DNA of 17,778 bases. Origin: Lachnospiraceae bacterium. Lineage in GTDB: Bacteria > Bacillota > Clostridia > Lachnospirales > Lachnospiraceae. The stretch lies in NCBI GenBank assembly GCA_009787745.1, contig WQST01000025.1, positions 1-17,778 of the forward strand, given 5' to 3'. Both the position numbers and the translations under genes were made by a program. The notes under the pieces are model-generated. The model saw only the letters and a list, made by a program, of their open reading frames with translations, did not search any database and was not told where the DNA came from. Shown here piece after piece: positions 8,064-14,594 of the stretch (positions within the stretch are counted from its first letter, which is position 1; each line of letters opens with the position of its first letter).

Positions 8064-8171
8064 TTTATGCATAAAATGCAATATTTTTTCGTGAATAATT
8101 TATATTTATACATTATAATGCATTTATGCGTCATTTATGCATTGTCAAACCGCATTTGTGCATTATTATAC
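8064..8171 (-). promoter_or_regulatory. Importer promoter with phased CATTTATGC operator array
   Basis: Upstream of the importer the plus strand shows CATTTATGC at 8121-8129, again at 8132-8140, and CATTTGTGC at 8153-8161. The steps are 11 and 21 bp, so all copies face the same side of the helix. A palindrome TGCAT-AAA-ATGCA lies at 8068-8080 and GTGAATAATT at 8091-8100. On the minus strand TATAAT boxes occur at 8117-8112 and 8170-8165, and TTGACA at 8148-8143, but none forms an ideal 17-bp pair. The layout resembles tandem operators such as ArgR ARG boxes, whose cores are TGAAT/ATTCA-like. The regulator is not proved. I see no T-box or riboswitch in the leader. Confidence 0.55.
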
Positions 8172-8237
8172 ACTCGCGTTTTTGCAGAATTATCGTAAAA
8201 TTTCGGCTATGTGTTATAAGTAAAAAATATCATGAAT

Positions 8238-8320
8238 AAGTAGTGCCATTCCAAAGAAGAGTACAGCACAAACAATGTCATGAAACTTCTTGTTAATGCC
8301 AAAATAATAAAGCACTACCT
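8238..8320. repeat. Short inverted repeat bounding a 65-bp spacer downstream of the exporter operon
   Basis: AAGTAGTGC (8238-8246) and GCACTACCT (8312-8320) are complementary over 9 bp with one G-T pair. The right arm abuts the stop codon of the exporter permease gene. On the minus strand a run of six T occurs shortly after the distal arm (around 8225), so this may be part of a weak terminator. It also lies at the point where base composition changes, so a mobile-element relic is possible. The rest of 8171-8237 shows nothing else I can support. Confidence 0.3.
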
Positions 8321-8321
8321 C

Positions 8322-9635
8322 TTATGATTGCTCATTTAACATTTTTAAAATATCGCGATTTTGAATACCGAACAATACTATATTTGATAGAATAAAAACA
8401 ATCAAACCGACAAAAAAAGAAGCTCCAGATATGGTTGCAAAATATTGTGGTATGCCAATATTCACTTCTCCGCTATAGTAAAAAGAACTCGCAAAATAGT
8501 TGATTACTCTTATGAAAAAAGCCGAAACTCCAGCAGAAATAAAGGCAGAACAAAGTATTATTAAGAATAATTCTATCGAAAATATAGAATGAAGTTCATA
8601 CTTCTTTATACCCATAGCGTGCATCATACCATAGTAACTCATATTATTCTTTATATGGGTTGATATAGTGCTGTAAAGATTCAAAAACAAAGCCATAATA
8701 ATAAATATACCTATAAATCCGAAAACATACCTGATTACAGCTTGAATTTTTACTATATATGAGTATTCCCATGCACTAGATTCATTAGATAATATTAGAA
8801 AATTACTATAATCGGATTCTTTTAATATATTAAATACTTCTTGTGAATTATCAAAGGAGTCAATTGGCGCATATATATATGCGTAGTCAAAATTATAAGA
8901 TTTAAAGTCGATTACGGAAGAAGAAATCACAATTTGAGAATCAACCATTAAATTAGGCAAATTATAATAGTTGGCATTAACCACCCCTGCTAAAATTAGG
9001 TCTTCAAAATAATAATCATCGTCCGTAACAAACGATATTTTTTGCCCAATTTTGCTTTTGTAGTCTTCTATACCAAATTGTTTTAATACAAAGTCGGTTA
9101 TTAATACTTCCCCACTTTTGGAAACATCATTACCAGCTAAAAAAAACTGCTGTTTTGAATAATGGAACGCAAAAACATTAAAATCATTTTCTGTAAAAAT
9201 CGCGTGTTCCCCCCTTGAAACACTAAATCCCAAAGTTCGTTCAGAAAATGTGTCAGTTAACAATGAATGATCATCCATTAAATACTTATCGTTATCAATT
9301 ATTAATATCACATTATCAAAATCCGAAAACCTGTTTAGACGCTGTGTTATTGTTGGTGTTTGAACATATGGGATTTGCTCCAATTGTTTTAAAAGCATAT
9401 CGTTTTCATCTGAAAAGTTGCCACTTTCATCAATTGTTGCAACGAAAGCAATAGAATTATTATAAGCCCGTCCATAAACAAGATTGTTATAAAAATTAGA
9501 TATCACAACATTAAAAATAATAATCATTGATAAAATCCAAATAATTAAGGATATGGCTAGTACCATTTGAATAAAGAATTTCTGCTTCTTCATACTATTG
9601 TAATAGGATAAAGAAATGCACTTAAATATGTTCAT
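8322..9635 (-). CDS. FtsX/MacB-like ABC exporter permease (second of two)
   Basis: A 437-residue membrane protein with the MacB permease topology: one helix at about 23-45, an extracytoplasmic domain of about 240 residues, then three helices in the last 140 residues (IVKIQAVIRYVFGFIGIFII, LFLIILCSAFISAGVSAFFI and SFFVGLIVFILSNIVLFGI regions). Such proteins do not carry substrate through the membrane but transmit ATPase motion to the outside. The ATG at 9635 is chosen over a TTG at 9689, because the latter overlaps the upstream gene and adds a basic, unlikely leader. The ribosome site AAAAGG is modest. It follows the first permease by 37 bp. The sequence is very AT-rich compared with the importer genes. 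Export of a peptide, antibiotic or lipoprotein is possible; the substrate is unknown. Confidence 0.85.
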   Translation of the reverse strand: MNIFKCISLSYYNSMKKQKFFIQMVLAISLIIWILSMIIIFNVVISNFYNNLVYGRAYNNSIAFVATIDESGNFSDENDMLLKQLEQIPYVQTPTITQRLNRFSDFDNVILIIDNDKYLMDDHSLLTDTFSERTLGFSVSRGEHAIFTENDFNVFAFHYSKQQFFLAGNDVSKSGEVLITDFVLKQFGIEDYKSKIGQKISFVTDDDYYFEDLILAGVVNANYYNLPNLMVDSQIVISSSVIDFKSYNFDYAYIYAPIDSFDNSQEVFNILKESDYSNFLILSNESSAWEYSYIVKIQAVIRYVFGFIGIFIIMALFLNLYSTISTHIKNNMSYYGMMHAMGIKKYELHSIFSIELFLIILCSAFISAGVSAFFIRVINYFASSFYYSGEVNIGIPQYFATISGASFFVGLIVFILSNIVLFGIQNRDILKMLNEQS

Positions 9636-9672
9636 TATATTTTTGCCTTTTCGTCTACGAACGGTTGATCTA

Positions 9673-10857
9673 CTAATTATATCGCACAATTGAAACTATA
9701 TCTTGATTTTTGTTTATCTTATGAAACCTTAATAATATAATAAATACTAGTATTTCAACGAGTCCCCAGTTTATTAGAAGTGGAATAATAGGACTAGAGT
9801 TGCTCAAAGTCGCAAATTCAAAATATTTCATCACATAGGAACTTATGTTATTGATTATCCAAAATGAAATACCAAAAGATGCCATTACAAAAGCAAAAAT
9901 GAGAAACTGACATAAATAAAACATAATTCGCAAAATATCGGTTGATGTCATTCCAATTGCCAAGTTTACCGCATAAAACTTATTTCTTCTATTAAAATAG
10001 ATACTTAACATACTGTACATAATGCCAACCAAAGCAAATAGCAATATGAGATTAAGTACATAAAAGGTATAATATACCATTTGTACCGCATTTATTACAT
10101 CTTTATTATAGTGCATGTATAATTTACTTTTTTCTGCCCAAGCAATAATGCGATTAAATTCGCTAAATTCAATTGGTCTAATATAAAGCGATAGACGCAG
10201 ATTAAAATACTTTTCTGTCAGCTTAGAATAAATGTCATGTGAAATATAGAAATCAAAATGTTCGTCTGATTCAAAAATTCCTGCGACATATACATTCAAC
10301 AATCTACTTTCATCAAAATCAATCATCGGAAAACGGCTATTCAGAATTAATCCTGCTTCCTCAGCCATTTTTTTTGATACCCAAATAGGATAATAATCAT
10401 TTTCAATTGATACATCACGAATCCCCCTCCCACTAAGCATCTTTTCTGTTATGAAATCAACATCCAATGCCGTATTAAAAGTGGCATCAAAAAGAACGCC
10501 GCCCCTAAAATATTTATTAGTTTCAATTTCAAAATTTTCAATACTAAGAATTTGAGGTACTATTGTAACATCAAGTAATTCTATTTGCATGGACAAAACA
10601 GTTTCTGCTTCATTTAGTGTTAAATTAGTAATATTTATATTGTCAGCGTTTGCTTTTTTTAGCTCACCGGCAATAAGCATAGGTAAGTTAGATGCTAAAC
10701 TCAATAATCCGACCGATATCGAAAATAAAAGTACCATAATAATAAAATAAAATAAAAATAAAAATCTATTTATTTTAAGCTCCCAAAAAAAAATATTTAA
10801 GTAGTTCATAGCTTTTTTCAGTGAATTATTTTCTTTCGTCATCAACAATACGCCCAT
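9673..10857 (-). CDS. FtsX/MacB-like ABC exporter permease (first of two)
   Basis: Up to 394 residues, with the same plan as its downstream neighbour: a helix near residues 31-56, a long extracytoplasmic part, and three C-terminal helices separated by short loops (around residues 270-290, 308-335 and 360-380). The two permeases share little obvious sequence but match in topology, so they probably form a heterodimer with the ATPase encoded upstream. The start is uncertain. ATG at 10857 and ATG at 10842 overlap the ATPase gene, while ATG at 10809 begins after its stop and gives an N-terminus (MNYLNIF) most like that of the partner permease. None has a clear ribosome site, so translation may be coupled to the ATPase. 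Confidence 0.82.
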   Translation of the reverse strand: MGVLLMTKENNSLKKAMNYLNIFFWELKINRFLFLFYFIIMVLLFSISVGLLSLASNLPMLIAGELKKANADNINITNLTLNEAETVLSMQIELLDVTIVPQILSIENFEIETNKYFRGGVLFDATFNTALDVDFITEKMLSGRGIRDVSIENDYYPIWVSKKMAEEAGLILNSRFPMIDFDESRLLNVYVAGIFESDEHFDFYISHDIYSKLTEKYFNLRLSLYIRPIEFSEFNRIIAWAEKSKLYMHYNKDVINAVQMVYYTFYVLNLILLFALVGIMYSMLSIYFNRRNKFYAVNLAIGMTSTDILRIMFYLCQFLIFAFVMASFGISFWIINNISSYVMKYFEFATLSNSSPIIPLLINWGLVEILVFIILLRFHKINKNQDIVSIVRYN

Positions 10858-11500
10858 CTTTTAAAGTTATAATGCGATCAGCCCATGCTGCCTCTTCAGC
10901 ACTATGTGTGACCATAATTATCGTATTCCCCTCATTTTTTAAATCGGTAAGAACTTGCATTATGTTATCAGTATTAACAGAATCTAGGTTGCCACATGGT
11001 TCATCTGCAAGAATCAAATCCGGTTTATTTGCAAGAGCTCTTGCTATACTGACCCTTTGCATTTCACCGCCAGATAACGTATTAGTATATGAGTAATATT
11101 TCTCATACATATCTACTTTCCGCAAACATTCTTCTACTCTTTTTTTCCGTTGTTTTTTTGGCATATTGCCAATAATTAAAGGCATTTCTACATTCTTGAA
11201 CACCTCATAAGATGGCTCTAAATAGAATGATTGAAAAACATAACCTATTTTTCGGTTTCTTATATCAGCCTTTTGTGAAGCGGAAAGGAAATTCAGACTA
11301 ACACTATCAATCAAAATCTCGCCGCTTGTTATTGTATCAATTAAACCTATCAAATTCAAAAGTGTAGATTTACCACTACCGGATTTACCGATAACAGCAA
11401 CAAATTCTCCTCTTTCGATGCGCATAGAGACATTGTTTAAAACAATAAGCGGTACATTACCAATTTTAAATTCTTTATTAACATTTATACATTCAACCAT
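10826..11500 (-). CDS. MacB/LolD-type ABC exporter ATPase
   Basis: A 224-residue ATPase of the group that partners with FtsX-like permeases. Motifs: Walker A GKSGSGKST (38-46), Q-loop Gln90, signature LSGGE (142-146), Walker B LILADE (162-167), D-loop GNLD (170-173) and switch His199. The usual DEPTGNLD reads DEPCGNLD here, a Thr-to-Cys change at residue 169 outside the catalytic residues. The start is set at ATG 11500 by AAGGA eight bases upstream. Upstream in-frame codons to 11533 would add an Ile-rich leader without a site. It lies 34 bp after the small membrane protein and overlaps or abuts the first permease, making one operon of four genes. Confidence 0.93.
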   Translation of the reverse strand: MVECINVNKEFKIGNVPLIVLNNVSMRIERGEFVAVIGKSGSGKSTLLNLIGLIDTITSGEILIDSVSLNFLSASQKADIRNRKIGYVFQSFYLEPSYEVFKNVEMPLIIGNMPKKQRKKRVEECLRKVDMYEKYYSYTNTLSGGEMQRVSIARALANKPDLILADEPCGNLDSVNTDNIMQVLTDLKNEGNTIIMVTHSAEEAAWADRIITLKDGRIVDDERK

Positions 11501-11534
11501 AATCATTATCCTTATTGAAATTGTGATAATCATA

Positions 11535-12035
11535 TTATCGTGAATAAGTAAATACCTTTAGCCCAATATTTAATTCCTTTTTCTTAATATCAAACCAAAA
11601 TTTAATTCCTGGTGTTCCATCTAACGGATTGTCAACAAAATAATCGTACCGATTATGTTCTTTAAAATAGTGAATTTCTGTGATAATCAACTCTTTATTT
11701 TCAAAAATGCTGGCAAAGTCCATATTTTCCATAAAACCACGTTGTATTTCGTCAAACGTTTCTCCTAACTCCAATGGCAAATCATTTTCTATAAGGTAAT
11801 CATATGCAAATCGAAATGCAGCTCCTTTTTCTTGATTTTTATACTCATCACTTTCGAGATTTTCAATTTTAACAGTACTTTCTGTCAAAGTAATTACTGC
11901 AATACTGCCATCTTCATTTATATATGTAAACTTTCCATATAGAGGTTTTGTATTCGGTGCTGATAAAACAAATATAATTATTGATGCTAGAATTAAAGCT
12001 ATAATTGATATGCTTGCAATGATTTTCCTCTTCAT
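11535..12035 (-). CDS. Small membrane-anchored extracytoplasmic protein, unknown function
   Basis: A 166-residue protein that I do not recognise. It has a basic N-terminus and one hydrophobic helix at about 6-26, which should act as an uncleaved anchor or signal peptide. No lipobox Cys is present. The rest is rich in Glu, Asp, Tyr and Phe and probably folds outside the membrane. The ATG at 12035 is preceded by AGAGGA at eight bases, while an earlier in-frame start at 12056 lacks this. It is the first gene of the exporter operon, so it may be an accessory adaptor, an immunity protein or a substrate-binding part of the exporter (inference from position). Its AT-rich composition matches the exporter genes. 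Confidence 0.75.
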   Translation of the reverse strand: MKRKIIASISIIALILASIIIFVLSAPNTKPLYGKFTYINEDGSIAVITLTESTVKIENLESDEYKNQEKGAAFRFAYDYLIENDLPLELGETFDEIQRGFMENMDFASIFENKELIITEIHYFKEHNRYDYFVDNPLDGTPGIKFWFDIKKKELNIGLKVFTYSR

Positions 12036-12065
12036 AATTCTTATCCTCTCTAACACTTTATTTAG

Positions 12066-12307
12066 TTAGTTAATTGCGAAACTCTGTAACCCGCATAAAT
12101 GCAGTGTTTTCGTTTGACAATATCAAACTTCTACTCACAAATCGTCGTATTGGCGATTAATTTTGTATGTGGATTTGTGGATAACTTTTAGATATTTACT
12201 AACCTTCATAAAATTTTCTCACTAACCCCTTACAAACGCATTAAATACGTTTAGCGATTTGCTGGGTTATCCACATGAGGTTGATATTTAGTTTCGCAAT
12301 TGCCTAA
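12066..12307. mobile_element. MITE-like element with terminal inverted repeats and target duplication
   Basis: The ends TTAGTTAATTGCGAAACT (12066-12083) and AGTTTCGCAATTGCCTAA (12290-12307) are inverted copies with 16 of 18 positions matching, the inner 12 perfectly. The sequence CTTTATTTAG stands directly outside on both sides (12056-12065 and 12308-12317) as a 10-bp direct repeat, the expected trace of insertion. The 242-bp interior has no open reading frame of note. It contains further inverted similarity (12092-12102 region against 12254-12269) and an inverted pair TGTGGATAAC / GTTATCCACA. It sits between the small lipoprotein gene and the exporter operon, so it may have changed exporter expression. 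On the minus strand TTGTCA (12120-12115) and TATGCG (12097-12092), 17 bp apart, could be a weak promoter for that operon. Confidence 0.7.
12176..12275. other. Inverted pair of perfect DnaA-box sequences inside the MITE
   Basis: TGTGGATAA at 12176-12184 and TTATCCACA at 12267-12275 are both exact copies of the 9-bp DnaA-box consensus TTATCCACA in opposite orientation. With one more base each they form a 10-bp inverted repeat with an 81-bp spacer. They may simply form a stem in the element, or bind DnaA. Two boxes without an AT-rich unwinding array or a dnaA gene nearby do not make an origin. Confidence 0.45.
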
Positions 12308-12388
12308 CTTTATTTAGTACACAGGCGGTGTTAGCTCCCCCCCCATCAAATATTCAAAGGTAAAAACTGTGATAAACGTACAGAGCTA

Positions 12389-12706
12389 TTAATCAGTAAA
12401 TAGCATCGTTATTTCGTCACTTTGTAGCGTTGCGTAATACAATTTTTTACCATCAGCGATTGTCCAGTGATTAGTTCTTAATCTATTTCCCGGATAAGTG
12501 CCATCATTAACTTTTGAATTACCTTTTATGGTAATTGTGGGATTAACAACGGTCATACTTGAGATTGTAAATGTACCACCCCCATCACCACTCTTAATAT
12601 TAAATGTACCTGAATTGCCATTTCTAATAAATTCCGTGTTACAACCAGCTAAAGTTATCATGCAAATTATCAACACTAAAGATATAATTCGTTTTGATTT
12701 TTTCAT
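12389..12706 (-). CDS. Small putative lipoprotein of unknown function
   Basis: A 105-residue protein with a basic start, a hydrophobic helix and a lipobox LAGC (Cys22), so it should be anchored outside the membrane. The mature part of about 80 residues is Gly/Thr/Ser-rich and includes two similar strands (SGTFNIKS and GGTFTISS), suggesting a small beta structure. I know no family for it. ATG 12706 has AGGA upstream at a long spacing. The inferred left end of the IS110 element lies only about 13 bp upstream of the start codon, so the native promoter has probably been displaced. It may once have belonged with the exporter operon, from which the MITE now separates it. Confidence 0.65.
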   Translation of the reverse strand: MKKSKRIISLVLIICMITLAGCNTEFIRNGNSGTFNIKSGDGGGTFTISSMTVVNPTITIKGNSKVNDGTYPGNRLRTNHWTIADGKKLYYATLQSDEITMLFTD

Positions 12707-12767
12707 AAAATTATTTTCCTCGTATTATATAGTAGTAGTGTTTTAGAGTCCCTCTCCAAGGACTATA

Positions 12768-12776
12768 TGCTATAAT
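12768..12776 (+). promoter_or_regulatory. Extended -10 promoter for the candidate bridge RNA
   Basis: TGCTATAAT at 12768-12776 is a perfect extended -10 element (TGnTATAAT). No good -35 is present, which extended -10 promoters tolerate. Transcription would start at about 12782-12784, directly before the first stem of the candidate bridge RNA. Confidence 0.55.
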
Positions 12777-12781
12777 CTAAC

Positions 12782-12940
12782 AGGCACTGTGGATTAGTAT
12801 TTTGCTCCTAACGCTTAGACGTTTTACGAAAGGCTATAACCACAGTAGTTTGTCAGAATGGTAATTAGTTGGATAACGCATGACGTTTCATTTAGCACGA
12901 GGTTACATGTGACAAATAAGTCTGTGGAATAAAGCAGTGT
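12782..12940 (+). ncRNA. Candidate IS110 bridge RNA
   Basis: IS110-family elements carry a structured RNA in their non-coding end that pairs with target and donor DNA through two internal loops. Here two consecutive stem-loops start just after an extended -10 promoter. The first has stem ACTGTGG/CCACAGT (12786-12792 with 12840-12846), the second TTTGTCA/TGACAAA (12849-12855 with 12910-12916) with an inner GTAA/TTAC pair (12861-12864 with 12903-12906). Each encloses a large loop of about 35-50 bases. The first loop contains sequence matching the left flank, and the second loop contains a complement of the inferred left end, as expected for target and donor guides. CTGTGG recurs at 12922-12927, so CCACAG has an alternative partner. 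The 3' end is unknown. A left-donor guide was not found convincingly. Confidence 0.55.
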
Positions 12941-12966
12941 CAAATATAACACTAAGGAGTAATACC

Positions 12967-14139
12967 ATGATTTACGCAGGAATTGATGTTGCCAAAGATG
13001 AACACGATTGTCTTATCACCGATGCTGATGGCAACCGACTTTTCGATCCATTTGTCATTCAAAACAATGCTATTGGATTTGATAAACTTTTTGAAAGATT
13101 AATTGCTTGTTCGGAAGATTTAAGCAAAGTAAAAGTAGGACTGGAAGCTACCGGTCACTTCAGCGACAATCTGCTAGAGTTTATAATGACTAAAGATTTT
13201 CCCACCTACGTCATTAATCCGTTACATACAAATCTTTACAGAAAAAGTCTAAGCCTTAGAAAGACGAAAACGGATAAGGTCGATGCCCGCTCTATTGTGA
13301 CTATGCTGAGAACTGAAAGCTTAAAGCCCTACTCACATAAAGCTTACCACATTCGGGAATTAAAGTCACTCACAAGATATCGCCATTCTCTCGTTCAAGA
13401 CTGTGCAATGGTTAAAACTTCATTCGCAAGACTTCTAGTTATTCTTTTTCCTGAGCTTGAAAAAATTGTTTCATCGCTTCACACGGTAGCTGTTTATGCT
13501 TTGCTTAAGGAATTTCCTAATGTAAGTGCCATCGCTAATTGTCATCTTACTCGCTTAACCAATCTGCTTTATGAAGCATCTAAAGGGCATTATGGCAAAG
13601 ACAAAGCTATAGAAATACGTAAGAGCGCCAGAGTGTCTATTGGCACTAATAGCACAGTCAAGTCTTTAGAGTTACAACAAACTATCGCTCGTATTGAAAT
13701 GATGGAATCGCAGATTAAGCAAGTAGAAGAAATGATAAATCCCATCGTTGATTCATTTAACAGCCCCATAATGAGCATACCCGGTATCAGCTATAGAATG
13801 GCTGCGATAATTATCGCCGAAACAGATAATTTCCAAGACTTTGATAAAGCGGAACAAGTACTTGCTTTCGCTGGCTTAGAACCGTCTGTTTATCAATCGG
13901 GGCAACTAACATCCACTCACGCAAAGATGGTTAAGCGAGGTTCTAAATACCTACGTTACGCCTTATTCAACGCCGCCAAATTTGTGTGTATGCATGATGA
14001 TACATTTAAAACTTATCTTGCTAAAAAACGAGCAGAGGGTAAGCCATATAATGTTGCAGTTTCTCATGCGGCAAAAAAGCTTACCAGAGTTATTCATCAT
14101 CTTGTGAAAACCAATCAAGCCTTTGTAAAGCAATCGTAG
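12967..14139 (+). CDS. IS110-family transposase (DEDD recombinase)
   Basis: A 390-residue RNA-guided recombinase that moves the element by strand exchange at a short core. The N-terminal RuvC-like DEDD domain has all four acidic residues: Asp7 (AGIDVAK), Glu60 (LEATG), Asp103 and Asp106 (KTDKVDARS). A coiled-coil-like helical region follows (about 230-260). The C-terminal Transposase_20 domain shows SIPGISYRMAAIIIAE (270-285), FAGLEPSVYQSG (301-312) and the basic KRGSKYLR (323-330). Ser311 in YQSG is the likely catalytic serine of this domain. Full length with no stop or frameshift, so the element may be active. The start at ATG 12967 has AAGGAG at seven bases; an upstream frame extension to 12937 lacks it. 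A small hairpin (12936-12953) stands just before the ribosome site. Confidence 0.95.
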   Translation: MIYAGIDVAKDEHDCLITDADGNRLFDPFVIQNNAIGFDKLFERLIACSEDLSKVKVGLEATGHFSDNLLEFIMTKDFPTYVINPLHTNLYRKSLSLRKTKTDKVDARSIVTMLRTESLKPYSHKAYHIRELKSLTRYRHSLVQDCAMVKTSFARLLVILFPELEKIVSSLHTVAVYALLKEFPNVSAIANCHLTRLTNLLYEASKGHYGKDKAIEIRKSARVSIGTNSTVKSLELQQTIARIEMMESQIKQVEEMINPIVDSFNSPIMSIPGISYRMAAIIIAETDNFQDFDKAEQVLAFAGLEPSVYQSGQLTSTHAKMVKRGSKYLRYALFNAAKFVCMHDDTFKTYLAKKRAEGKPYNVAVSHAAKKLTRVIHHLVKTNQAFVKQS

Positions 14140-14162
14140 TTTCTGCTTATAAAAATAATTTT

Positions 14163-14181
14163 AGCAGCTCCTAGAGGTGCT
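14163..14181. repeat. Stem-loop downstream of the transposase
   Basis: AGCAGCTC and GAGGTGCT pair over 8 positions with one G-G mismatch and a CTA loop, 23 bp after the transposase stop. It is followed by TTGATTGT and not by a clean T-run, so it may be a weak terminator or part of the right end of the IS. The region 14140-14594 otherwise holds the inferred IS right end and, after about 14229, AT-rich sequence without a gene. Confidence 0.4.
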
Positions 14182-14531
14182 TTGATTGTCATGCAATTAT
14201 CAAGGTACGATTATTTCAAATATACACTTTAGCATTTCTTAAAAAAATTCATTTTAGGTATTGACTTTTAATAGTTGGTCTTTCATTTTTTTGAACACCG
14301 CCCAGTCTTTGTTACCCCTTCTATTCTTTATGTTACAATTTACACTAAAAGATGTCAATAGAAACTAAAAAAATAAAATAATTCTAAATAGTTGAGTGCA
14401 AAATTAATTTTACATAAGCAATTTCAAGAGTTTTATCGCCCCCAAAGAAGTACACCGAATTGAAAGAATTAAACGGAATATATTATCATCCCCGCGGCGA
14501 AAACATAAACAACAACCCCACAACACTTAAA

Positions 14532-14560
14532 TTAACTTAAGAAACACAAATAAATATAGA
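14532..14560 (+). promoter_or_regulatory. Candidate promoter for the OmpR-type regulator operon
   Basis: TTAACT (14532-14537) and TATAGA (14555-14560) are 17 bp apart, giving a start at about 14567 and a leader of about 28 bases. A palindrome AACATGTT lies at 14573-14580 in that leader. No convincing ribosome site precedes ATG 14595. The match is moderate and AT-rich sequence produces such boxes by chance. Confidence 0.35.
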
Positions 14561-14594
14561 GTTTTTACTCCTAACATGTTAAAATAACAATACT

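Larger units (their letters stand above)
12719..14228 (+). mobile_element. IS110-family insertion sequence, ends tentative
   Basis: An element of about 1.5 kb is inferred from the transposase, its long upstream non-coding part and a short downstream part. IS110 elements have no ordinary terminal inverted repeats, so the ends were placed by guide-like matches. In the candidate bridge RNA, TATTTTGCT (12798-12806) matches the left flank plus core TATTTTCCT (12712-12720) at 8 of 9 positions. ACGAGG (12897-12902) is complementary to CCTCGT (12718-12723). AAAGG (12829-12833) is complementary to CCTTT, which is formed when the left flank and core are joined to the bases after CT at 14227-14228. The matches are short. 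The element is certain, the exact ends are not. Confidence 0.5.

Noticed and set aside
7996..8118. T-box or amino-acid riboswitch in the importer leader
   Set aside because: No T-box consensus, no terminator hairpin and no long conserved structure can be seen; the leader is short and repeat-rich.
12066..12307. Replication origin suggested by DnaA boxes
   Set aside because: Only two boxes are present, inside a transposable-type element, with no dnaA, dnaN or partition genes in the window.
12878..14194. GCATGAC (12878-12884) complementary to GTCATGC (14188-14194) as a donor-guide pairing
   Set aside because: The pairing is short and the matched site does not adjoin a CT core, so it does not fit the other guide matches. 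It may be chance.
8251..14450. CCAAAGAAG at 8251-8259 and 14442-14450, near both ends of the AT-rich block
   Set aside because: A 9-base match found by searching for boundaries is weak, the following bases are out of step, and no integrase is present. It is not offered as an attachment site.
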